Positions 44,451-52,462 of a DNA stretch of 64,000 nucleotides are shown piece after piece. The position numbers and the translations under genes are program-made. This stretch comes from CAWKMN01 sp963850765 (GTDB lineage: Bacteria; Chloroflexota; Anaerolineae; Aggregatilineales; Aggregatilineaceae). The DNA lies in the NCBI GenBank assembly GCA_963850765.1, contig CAWKMN010000001.1, positions 62,001-126,000 of the forward strand. Direction: 5' to 3'. Below the pieces are notes generated by a model. The model saw only the letters and a list, made by a program, of their open reading frames with translations. It was not told where the DNA came from and did no database searches. How positions within the stretch are numbered: the stretch's first letter is position 1; each line of letters begins with the position of its first letter.

Positions 44451-46107
44451 ATGGATGGCCGGGGATTATTCGAGGGCATCGCAGGCGCGTATCCACGCGC
44501 ACTGTACCGGGCGATGGGCCTGGGCGACGACGATTTCCGCAAGCCGCTGATCGGCATTGCGAACTCGTGGAGCGAGGTCAACCCCGGCCATATCCACCTG
44601 CGCCAGTTGGCGGAATGGGTCAAAGAGGGCGTGCGCGAGGCGGGCGGCGTGCCGGCGGAATTCGGCATCCCGGGCCCCTGTGATGGGATCGCGCAGGGCC
44701 AGGGCATGCACTACATTCTCCCGCTGCGCGATCTGATCGCCGCGTCGGTCGAGATGATGGCCGGGGCCAACCGTTTTGATGGGCTGGTCATGCTCGGCAC
44801 GTGTGACAAGATCATCCCTGGCCTGCTGATGGCGGCGGCCCGGCTGGATCGCCCCACCGTGATCATCACCGGCGGACCGATGATGCCCGGCGAGCACGAC
44901 GGCCGCGTGATCGTGCTGAGCGACGTCAAAGAGGCGATGGGCCGCTACAAAGCAGGGCACGATCAGCGCGCAGGAGTTTCACGACATCGAATGCCGGGCG
45001 TGCAGCGGTCCGGGCGCGTGCGGCTTTATGGGCACGGCCAACACCATGGCGGCTGTTACCGAGACGCTCGGCCTGTCGCTGCCCGGCTGCGCGACGCTGC
45101 CGGCTGTCGATCCGCGCCGGGCCGATCTGTGCCGCGACAGCGGGCGGCGCGTGGTCGCTCTGGTCGAGCAGAATGTTACGGCGCGCCAGATGCTCACGCG
45201 GGAATCGCTCGAAAACGCGGTGCGGGTGTGTCTGGCGCTGGGCGGCTCGACCAATGCCGCGCTGCATCTGCCCGCGATCGCGCGCTGCGCCGGGGTCGAA
45301 CTTACCCTTGAGGATTTTGATCGCCTCAGCCGCGAGACGCCGCTCATCGCCAAATTCAAGCCGGCCAGCCCATACACCGTCGTGGATCTGGACCGCGCCG
45401 GGGGGATCCCGGCGGTGCTGCGTGTGCTGCTGCCCCTGCTGCATGCCGATGTTCCGAGCGTGGACGGGCGCACGCTGGCTGAGATCGCGGCAGACGCGTC
45501 TGAGCCGGCTGCTGATTCCGGTGTGCTGCGCCCGCTGGATGCGCCGCTGATGCCTGAAGGCGGGATCGCCGTGCTGCGAGGGAATCTCGCGCCGCGCGGC
45601 GCCGTGGTCAAACAGAGCGCGGTCCATCCCAGCATGATGCAGCATACCGGCCCGGCGCGCATCTTTGAAAGCGAAGAGGACGTGCGGGATTCGCTGATGG
45701 CGCGCGACATCCGGCCGGGTGATGTGCTGGTGATCCGCAACGAGGGGCCAGCAGGTGGGCCGGGGATGCGCGAACTCTCGATCCCGGCGGCGCTGCTGGT
45801 CGGGATGGGACTGGGCGAATCGGTCGCGATGATCACGGATGGGCGCTTCTCGGGCGCGACGCGCGGGCCGTGCATCGGACATATCACACCCGAAGCGTAC
45901 CAGGGCGGGCCGCTGGCGATCGTGCAGGAGGGCGACCGGATCACGATCGACATTCCGAACCGCCGCCTGGACGTCCAGCTTTCCGACGACGTGATCCAGG
46001 CGCGGCTGGCGGCATGGACACCACGCCCACCCGCGATCCGCGAGGGGTTTCTGGCGGCGTATACGCGCTGGGTCAGCCCGGCCGATCAGGGCGCGATGCT
46101 GGAATAG
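44451..46107 (+). pseudogene. IlvD/Edd-family dehydratase, one frameshift
   Basis: ATG at 44451 with AGGAG upstream. Iron-sulfur cysteines are in GPCDGIAQGQG, GTCDKIIPG and CRACSGPGACGFMGTANTM. The C-terminal part carries EEDVRDSLMARDIRPGDVL and DGRFSGATRGPCIGHI. One extra G in the GGG at 44955-44957 breaks the frame between GRYKAG and TISAQEFHDIEC; without it the protein is 551 residues. Members dehydrate dihydroxy acids: branched-chain precursors, 6-phosphogluconate, or sugar acids such as arabonate, xylonate and sulfogluconate. In this sugar operon a sugar-acid substrate is most likely. Confidence 0.85.
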
Positions 46108-46141
46108 GACCGGGTCCGGTTGGCATCAGGAGGTTGACGTT

Positions 46142-46739
46142 ATGTCCGAGGAGTTCAACTGGCCTACATACTACCAGCAGCTTGCCGGCCGCGAACCACG
46201 CCCCCTGCTCATGCGTGTATTGGCTCTCTTCGAGCCAAGTCTGGATGTTCCCCGGCAAGCGATTGATCTTGGCTGCGGCGACGGTACCGAGACTCTGGAC
46301 ATTGATCGAGCAGGGCTGGAATGTCCTGGCTGTTGATCACGAGCCGGAGGCCAGGCGCTTGGTGGAGAGCAAAGTCCCAAACGAGAAACGAGAGCTGCTT
46401 CAAATACAAATCGCGTCGTTCGAGGAAGCGGAGTTCGTGCACGCGGATTTAGTCTATGCCGGGCTCAGCCTGCCGTTTTGTCCCCCGCAGCACTTTGACG
46501 TGGTGTGGCGCAGCCTGACCGATTCGATTCGCCCTGGCGGCCGTTTTGCGGGCCATTTCTTCGGGGACCGGGATACGTGGGCGTCAAAACCAGAGATGAC
46601 CTGCCTCACCCGTCAGGCCGTCGAGTCGCTGTTTGATCGGTTCGACCTGGAATACTTTGACGAAATCGAGGACGATCGCTCAACATCACTGGGAGAACCG
46701 AAACACTGGCATATTTTTGAAGTTATTGCCCGCAAGTGA
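46142..46739 (+). pseudogene. SAM-dependent methyltransferase (TehB-like), one frameshift
   Basis: ATG at 46142 with AGGAGGT upstream. It starts MSEEFNWPTYYQQLAGREPR, then SAM motif I AIDLGCGDGTETL. The frame then changes near 46297 (CTCTGGACATTG, one extra G) and continues as TLIEQGWNVLAVDHEPEA and PPQHFDVVWRSLTDSIRPGG to EPKHWHIFEVIARK. Restored length 198 residues. The pattern fits small class I methyltransferases of the TehB group. It is unlikely to belong to the sugar operon by function. Confidence 0.75.
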
Positions 46740-46801
46740 ACATAATTAAAAACAAAAATTCGTTGACCTGTTAACGACTGAACCCTTACGAGGAATAACT
46801 T

Positions 46802-46893
46802 ATGGCTGATACGATGACATGGCCCCGGCCGCGCACGACCCGATTATCACAAGCCTGTCCGAAGCGGGCCGGAAATACGGCGTCTACCATTGA
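46802..46893 (+). other. Possible gene remnant
   Basis: GAGGAATAACTT before an ATG at 46802 looks like a real translation start, but only two short overlapping frames follow. One of them, from 46819, ends HDPIITSLSEAGRKYGVYH and then a stop, which looks like the end of a real protein. I do not recognise the family. It may be the residue of a gene deleted ahead of the repeat at 46908. Confidence 0.25.
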
Positions 46894-46907
46894 CCCATGA
46901 GAGTTTA

Positions 46908-47019
46908 CCCCTATCCCCCGTCCGACCTTCGGTCGGCACCCCTTCTCCCCGCATGCGGAGAAAGGGGCGGGTCAAGTCCCTCTCCGCGTGCGGGGAGGGA
47001 TTTAGGGAGGGGTAAACGG
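46908..47019. repeat. Type B element with GTCCGACCTTCGGTCGG arm
   Basis: CCGTCCGACCTTCGGTCGGCA, CCCCGCATGCGGAG and CTCTCCGCGTGCGGGGAG stem-loops, then the tail GGGATTTAGGGAGGGGTAAAC. Its first half closely matches the copy near 1720-1790. Confidence 0.6.
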
Positions 47020-47115
47020 CGCGAATATCTGGTGTGATTTCCTACAATGCATCATGCGGTTCACTGAAAACTGCTCACTGCTTACTGATTACTTTTAACA
47101 CAGGAGAATTTTACG

Positions 47116-48096
47116 ATGACCCCTTCGAACAAACCCGTCGGCATTGGTTTCATCGGCGCGGGCGAAATCTCGATCCTGCATGCCAAGGCGGTGCAGAGCA
47201 TCCCCGGAGCGCGCCTCGTCGGCCTGTGGAACCGCACCCCCCAACGAGCGATCGAGCGGGCGGAGATGTACGGGTGCCGCCGCTATGAAACCCCGGCGGA
47301 TCTGGTGAAAGATCCCGAGATCGACGCCGTGTTTGTGCTGACGGATCTGGATACGCATCTGGAATACAGCAAGCTGGCGATGGAGCATGGCAAGCACGTG
47401 CTCGTCGAAAAACCCCTGGCGGCGACCGTGGCCGATGTGGAGGCCATGAAGCACACGGCGGAACGCTGCGGCGTGGTCTGCGTGCCCGGCCACAATATGA
47501 TCCACGAGGACAGCCTGGCGCGCGCGCGGGCCATGATCCAGAACGGCGACCTGGGCAAGATCGTCTCGTGTTACGTGATGTACAACATCCACCACTCGGA
47601 GGAGCGCGCCTCGACGCTGCCCGGCATGGTACGTCACATTCTCCAGCACAACATCTATACGATGATGTATCTGGTCGGCCGGCCCACGCGCGCCACGGCC
47701 ATGATCGCCACGCGCCATTATGAACAGCTCACCAAGGAAGATCTGGCGATGGTGCTGCTCGATCTGGAAAACGGCGGGATCGGGCATTTGTGCGCGAGCT
47801 TCGCCGCCGACGATCTCTCGGCCGATCCATGGACATTCATGGTCAAGGTGATCGGCACCGAGGGCACCACGCGCTACACCTATCAGGATTGGGTCGAGGC
47901 CAAGCGCGGCATCTCCCATTCGCGCCTGTATACGGCCTACCAGGGCACCATCACCAACGAAGATCGCTACTTCGTCAATGTCTGCCTCAAGGGTGGGCAG
48001 CCGCTCTCCACGATGGACGACGCGATCTGGTCCCAGAAAACAGTCGAAGCGGTCGAACTCTCGCTGGCCGAGAGCCGGATCGTGCCGATCCGCTGA
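47116..48096 (+). CDS. Gfo/Idh/MocA-family NAD(P)-dependent sugar oxidoreductase
   Basis: 326 residues. N-terminal Rossmann motif VGIGFIGAGEISILHAKAV, then the family signature HGKHVLVEKPLAATVADVE with catalytic-type Lys in EKP. The C-terminal domain has MVRHILQHNIYTMMYLVGRP where the catalytic His/Asp region falls. It oxidises or reduces sugars, inositols or their derivatives. AGGAGAATTTTACG precedes the ATG. It is 1 kb after the sugar operon and separated by a repeat, so may be an independent unit that supplies the same pathway. Confidence 0.9.
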   Translation: MTPSNKPVGIGFIGAGEISILHAKAVQSIPGARLVGLWNRTPQRAIERAEMYGCRRYETPADLVKDPEIDAVFVLTDLDTHLEYSKLAMEHGKHVLVEKPLAATVADVEAMKHTAERCGVVCVPGHNMIHEDSLARARAMIQNGDLGKIVSCYVMYNIHHSEERASTLPGMVRHILQHNIYTMMYLVGRPTRATAMIATRHYEQLTKEDLAMVLLDLENGGIGHLCASFAADDLSADPWTFMVKVIGTEGTTRYTYQDWVEAKRGISHSRLYTAYQGTITNEDRYFVNVCLKGGQPLSTMDDAIWSQKTVEAVELSLAESRIVPIR

Positions 48097-48403
48097 CAAC
48101 CTGTCCGAATTTCCACGCTGTGTAGGGGCGTATCGCAATACGCCCCTGCCAAAGCTTATCATGGCGTTGTTTCCTTCCCCGAACCGCATCCCTAATATCC
48201 CTTTTGGACACCACAAATAGACCATTTGGCTCAAGTGAAAATCCCCTCGTTGGCTCAGCACGAATCCGGCCCAGTCTGATAGACTGAATAGAGAGCAAGA
48301 CTCACGACGCGACCGGACGTGAATGGCCGGATGAAGCAAGCCACACCGATCCCAATCCATTTGCGTATCCATATGGAAGAACCATCATAGAGCAGGAGGT
48401 TTG
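48097..48403. repeat. Gap with type A palindrome
   Basis: A type A stem-loop GTAGGGGCGTATCGCAATAC at about 48120-48151, then about 250 bases without coding potential. No convincing promoter is found for the next gene. Confidence 0.5.
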
Positions 48404-48805
48404 ATGATGCGGCGATATCATACCGGGTTAACCCTGATCGCAAGCATCAGCACGATCCTGCTGCTGTTATGGGGGCTGGACCTGTCCCAATCGATTGCCC
48501 AGGAACAGCCCGCCGGACCCTACCGGGCCGACGTAAGCGTGTGGGCCGATGGGCCGTGCTTGAATGAGCTGCAAGGGATCTCCGCCATCAATCACCGCCA
48601 TGCCGATACCTGCGTGATCGTCTTCCGCTCCGATCATGGGATGCTGATCTGGAAACACAACACTCATCCGGGGAATCGGGACATCGATCCGATCCGCCTG
48701 AGCCGCCTGACAGATGATCCATCCGTGGCGGGATGTGTGGTTCTCGTGACTTTTGGCGCATCCCATGGGGCGGACGAAGACCAGCGAGGAATAAGCGATG
48801 GATAA
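48404..48805 (+). CDS. Secreted protein of unknown function
   Basis: 133 residues from the ATG at 48404 (AGGAGGTTTG upstream; an ATG at 48407 is equally possible). The N-terminal signal sequence RYHTGLTLIASISTILLLLW leads to a likely cleavage site after SIAQ. The mature part is small, with two or three cysteines (PCLNELQG, DTCVIVFRSD) and many histidines. No family recognised. It overlaps the start of the next gene by 8 bases, so the two are translated together. Confidence 0.6.
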   Translation: MMRRYHTGLTLIASISTILLLLWGLDLSQSIAQEQPAGPYRADVSVWADGPCLNELQGISAINHRHADTCVIVFRSDHGMLIWKHNTHPGNRDIDPIRLSRLTDDPSVAGCVVLVTFGASHGADEDQRGISDG

Positions 48806-49763
48806 TCCAACTCTCACGGCTGTGGACGGAATCCGCGTGGGCCACGCGCACACCCTGGACGGCCCGACCGGCTGCACGGTGGTGCTGTGCCCGCCGAATA
48901 CAGTTGGCGGGGTGGATCAGCGCGGCGGCGCGCCGGGCACGCGCGAAACCGATCTGCTGCGTCCGATGCACATGGTCGAGCATGTCCATGCGGTGCTGCT
49001 GGCCGGCGGCAGCGCCTATGGTCTGGATGCAGCCAGCGGGGTGATGCGCTACCTCGAAACACAGGGGATCGGCTTTCCGGTGGGTGTGGGCGTGGTGCCG
49101 ATCGTCCCGGCGGCGATCATTTTTGATCTCGACCTGGGCGACCCAGCCATCCGGCCCGACGCGGCGATGGGTTACGCGGTCTGCGCCGCTGCCTCGGTCG
49201 ATCCGGTGACAGAAGGCTGTATCGGCGCGGGGGCGGGCGCACGTGTTGGGATGCTGATGGGGATTGATTTCGCCTGCAAATCGGGTATTGGCAGCGCGGC
49301 GATCGACCTGGGCGGCGGGCTGATCGTCGGCGCGCTGTTTGTGGTCAATGCGCTGGGGGATGTGATCGGCGCGGACGGCGAGATTCTGGCCGGGACACGC
49401 CAGCCGCCCGAAGGGAATCGCTTTGCCGGGAGCATGGCGCTGCTGCCGCTGATGGCGCGCGCGACGGCCGCGCATGCCGCCAATACCGTGATTGGCGTGG
49501 TGGCAACCAACGCCCGGTTAACCAAAGAGGAGACCAACAAGGTCGCGCAGATGGCACAGGATGGGCTGGCGCGTGCCATCCGCCCCGCACATACCATGCT
49601 GGACGGCGACACGATCTTCGCGCTGGCGACGGGCACCGCCGGCCCCGCCAATGTGAGCGTGGTCGGTGCGTTCGCCGCCGAAGCCGCTGCCGAAGCGATC
49701 CGCCGCGCTGTGATCGCGGCGACTCCGCTGGCGGGATTACCAACCGGCGCACAGGTGGTTTGA
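48798..49763 (+). CDS. P1-family N-terminal-nucleophile peptidase (DmpA/L-aminopeptidase D-esterase-like)
   Basis: 321 residues. Family signatures: TAVDGIRVGHAHTLDGPTGC at the start, ETDLLRPMHMVEHVHAVLLAGGSAYGLDAA, and GVVATNARLTKEETNK around the expected self-cleavage and nucleophile site (residues near 233-240). It ends with MLDGDTIFALATG. Such enzymes self-process and act on N-terminal amino acids, amides or beta-peptides. It is cytoplasmic, with no signal. The overlap with the small secreted-protein gene is unusual. Confidence 0.88.
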   Translation: MDNPTLTAVDGIRVGHAHTLDGPTGCTVVLCPPNTVGGVDQRGGAPGTRETDLLRPMHMVEHVHAVLLAGGSAYGLDAASGVMRYLETQGIGFPVGVGVVPIVPAAIIFDLDLGDPAIRPDAAMGYAVCAAASVDPVTEGCIGAGAGARVGMLMGIDFACKSGIGSAAIDLGGGLIVGALFVVNALGDVIGADGEILAGTRQPPEGNRFAGSMALLPLMARATAAHAANTVIGVVATNARLTKEETNKVAQMAQDGLARAIRPAHTMLDGDTIFALATGTAGPANVSVVGAFAAEAAAEAIRRAVIAATPLAGLPTGAQVV

Positions 49764-49779
49764 GACGTCGATTTACCGC

Positions 49780-49859
49780 CACCCTATCTCCGTTTACGGG
49801 GAAAGGACAGCGGCGCAAGTCCCTCTCCGCGTGCGGGGAGGGATTTAGGGAGGGGTAAA
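49780..49859. repeat. Type B element
   Basis: A shortened copy with CTCCGTTTACGGGGA and CTCTCCGCGTGCGGGGAG hairpins and the GGGATTTAGGGAGGGGTAAAC tail, between convergent genes. Confidence 0.6.
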
Positions 49860-49905
49860 CCGTTATCCAGGACGATCCGCCGGGCCGCCCCTACGTCCTG
49901 CTCTG

Positions 49906-52167
49906 TCAGGATCCGGCCCGCACCGTAAATCCCGCGCTGATCCCGCTGGCGGAACTGCTGCCCACCATCACATCAAACGCGCCCGGCTCGATCACCCGCT
50001 GCATCTGCGCATTCAGCAGCGACAGCGCGTCCGGCTTAAGGATGAATTCGACCCGGCGCGATTCGCCCGGCTGCAACGATACACGCTGGAAACCCTTCAA
50101 TTCCTTGACGGGCCGCGTGACCGAGCTGACACAGTCGCGCAGATAAAGCTGGACAACCTCATCGCCGGCCATATCTCCTATATTCGCCAACGTGACCGAG
50201 ATACGTACCGCATCACCCACGCGGATGTCGGCAGGATCCACGCTCAGATCGCGGTACTCAAAGGTGGTGTAGCTCAGACCGTGCCCGAAGGGGAACAGCG
50301 GCCCTTTCTCCGAGAAGAGATACCCGCGCCGCGCTGCCGGCTTGTGATAATAGTACGCCGGGACCTGCCCCACCGAACGGGGGATCGTGATGCACAAGTG
50401 CCCGCTGGGGTTGGTCTGCCCAAAGAGCACCTCGGCCACGGCCGTACCGCCTTCCTGGCCCAGATACCAGCATTCGAGAATCGCCGGGACATGCTCCGCG
50501 GCCCACGCGATCGACAGCGGACGCCCGCCAAACAGCGCCAGAACCGTTGGCGTGCCGGTTTCCACCACCGCCTTAAGCAGCCGCTCCTGCTGCCCCGGCA
50601 GATCCAGGCTGTCGCGATCGCCTAAATGCTGCGGGCTCCACGCTTCGCGGCACAACGCCTCGTTTTCTCCCAGCGCCAGGATCACCACGTCCGCCTGCCG
50701 TGCCACCTCCACCGCCGCGCGGATGCGCGCCTCGTCTTCTTCCGGATCCGGCAGCCGGACCTCGTCCTTCCACCATGCCTGCCAGCCGCCGCCGTCCTCG
50801 GTGATCCGGCAGCCCTCCGCGTGGAGCAGTTCGGCGCGCCCCGCGATGGCCGCCCGGATGCCGTCCAGCACGCTGACGCCATGCGGCGCTTCGGTGCTGT
50901 AGCCGCCCTGAAGCACCACAGCGGCGTTGGGACCAATCACGGCCAGCGTGCGCAGATCCTCGATCCGCAGGGGGAGCAGCGCCCGCCCGCCGGGGAGCGG
51001 GTCATTCTTCAGCAGCACGATCAATTCGCGCGCCGCTTGCAGCGCCAGCACGGCGTGTTCATCGGAGCCGACCAGCCGCTCTGCACGCTGCGGATCCACG
51101 CCGTCATCATCAAACAGGCCGAGCAGGAATTTCTGGCGAAGGATACGCCTCACCGCCCGGTCGATCAGCGCCTCGTCCAGCCGCCCGGATGCGACTTCGT
51201 CCTTGAGGCTGGCGAAACACGTATCCAGCTCAAATTCGACTCCGGCGAATAACACCTGACGGGCCGCGTCAACCTCGTTTTCGGCTACGGCATGGCGCCC
51301 GACCAGATCGTGTATGCCCCAGCCGTCGGACGTGATCAGTCCGTCAAAACCCCATTCTTCACGCAGCACCTCGCGCAGCAGCCAGTGGTTGATATGGGCG
51401 GGCACGCTGTTGATCTCGTTGTACGATGCCATCACCGCGCCGATACCGGCTTCCTGAACCGCCGCGCGGAACGGTTCCAGAAAGACAGTGCGGATCTCGT
51501 GCTCGGCATAATTGCCGGGCGCGCAGTTGTTCCCCGCTTCGGGCTGGCCGTGGACCGCAAAATGCTTGGCGGTTGCCATCACCCGGTCGGATGCAAAGCC
51601 CGGCCCTTCACCCTGCAAGCCGCGGATCGCGGCCACACCCATCCGCGCAGCCAGATACGGGTCTTCGCCATAGGTCTCTTCGGTGCGCCCCCAGCGCGGA
51701 TCGCGGGCGAGATCCAGCACGGGCGACAGCGCCCAATTCCCACCCCGCGCGCGCATCTCGGCAGCGGCCGCGGTGAACACTGCTTCCATCAGGGCCGGAT
51801 CCCAGGTGCAGGCCAGCGCGATTGCCTGCGGGAAGCACGTTGCACCCTTCGCCATCAGACCGTGCAGCGCCTCGTCGATGACAAACGCCGGGATACCCAG
51901 GCGTGTCTCGGTCTTGAGCCGATGCTGGAGGTAATGGACGGTTTCGGCGGCATCCCGGCTCGAACGGTGCATCCCCACGCGGGAGAGCCCGCCAATGCCA
52001 TGCCCCAGCTTAAGATCTTCGAGCGTCGGCCTGCTGTCGTCCAGGTTAAACGGTGGCAGGTATGCCTCGGTCATCTGCGCCAGCTTTTCCTCCAGCGTCA
52101 TACGACCCAGCAGATCGGCTGCTCGCTCATCGACCGGAAGTCGGCGGTCCTGATACGGAAGAGACAT
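49906..52167 (-). CDS. Glycoside hydrolase family 3 beta-glycosidase
   Basis: 753 residues from the ATG at 52167 (GGGGAG upstream). GH3 N-terminal barrel: RWGRTEETYGEDPYLAARMG (158-177), KHFAVHG near 201 and the nucleophile Asp281 in LITSDGWGIHD. The (alpha/beta) sandwich follows (IVLLKNDPLPGGRALLPL, VVILALGENEALCREAWS). The C-terminal fibronectin III-like domain starts near GHGLSYTTFEYRDL. No signal peptide, so it hydrolyses imported oligosaccharides, mainly beta-glucosides or beta-xylosides. It is divergent from the ABC importer at 52463, which may bring in its substrate. Confidence 0.93.
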   Translation of the reverse strand: MSLPYQDRRLPVDERAADLLGRMTLEEKLAQMTEAYLPPFNLDDSRPTLEDLKLGHGIGGLSRVGMHRSSRDAAETVHYLQHRLKTETRLGIPAFVIDEALHGLMAKGATCFPQAIALACTWDPALMEAVFTAAAAEMRARGGNWALSPVLDLARDPRWGRTEETYGEDPYLAARMGVAAIRGLQGEGPGFASDRVMATAKHFAVHGQPEAGNNCAPGNYAEHEIRTVFLEPFRAAVQEAGIGAVMASYNEINSVPAHINHWLLREVLREEWGFDGLITSDGWGIHDLVGRHAVAENEVDAARQVLFAGVEFELDTCFASLKDEVASGRLDEALIDRAVRRILRQKFLLGLFDDDGVDPQRAERLVGSDEHAVLALQAARELIVLLKNDPLPGGRALLPLRIEDLRTLAVIGPNAAVVLQGGYSTEAPHGVSVLDGIRAAIAGRAELLHAEGCRITEDGGGWQAWWKDEVRLPDPEEDEARIRAAVEVARQADVVILALGENEALCREAWSPQHLGDRDSLDLPGQQERLLKAVVETGTPTVLALFGGRPLSIAWAAEHVPAILECWYLGQEGGTAVAEVLFGQTNPSGHLCITIPRSVGQVPAYYYHKPAARRGYLFSEKGPLFPFGHGLSYTTFEYRDLSVDPADIRVGDAVRISVTLANIGDMAGDEVVQLYLRDCVSSVTRPVKELKGFQRVSLQPGESRRVEFILKPDALSLLNAQMQRVIEPGAFDVMVGSSSASGISAGFTVRAGS

Positions 52168-52329
52168 GATCGTAAGAACTCCCCATGAAAAGGCTAAAAA
52201 CACGGCTGGTGGAACCTGCGGCTCCCAAGCATAAACCCGATCGCCCCAAAGCGAAAATTTTGTTCGCCGTGACCGAGCCAGACGGCATCCGAAACGTCTG
52301 GACAGAAATCAACATTCAGCGCGCCGCGT

Positions 52330-52358
52330 TTGAACCAAACTTCGAGTCAAGGTATATT
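52330..52358 (+). promoter_or_regulatory. Promoter of the ABC importer operon
   Basis: TTGAAC (52330-52335), 17-base spacer, TATATT (52353-52358). A palindrome covers the -10, pointing to repression. Confidence 0.55.
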
Positions 52359-52368
52359 ACTTATACCT
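52350..52368. promoter_or_regulatory. Candidate operator overlapping the -10
   Basis: AGGTATA-TTACT-TATACCT, a perfect 7-base inverted repeat with a 5-base centre, covering the -10 box and start point. No matching regulator is adjacent. Confidence 0.5.
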
Positions 52369-52462
52369 GAATTCAAGTGAAGAAAGGAGCAATTTGAAAA
52401 TACGCCCTACTGAGCTTCATTCAGGATATTTTTTCAATCTGGTCTAAGGAGGAAGTTTTTCC

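Noticed and set aside
42979..44502. 507-codon open frame opposite the aldehyde dehydrogenase gene
   Set aside because: Shadow frame; the plus-strand ALDH is complete with all catalytic residues.
46142..46739. Methyltransferase as part of the sugar pathway
   Set aside because: TehB-like small methyltransferases have no known step in sugar catabolism; co-orientation alone is weak evidence.
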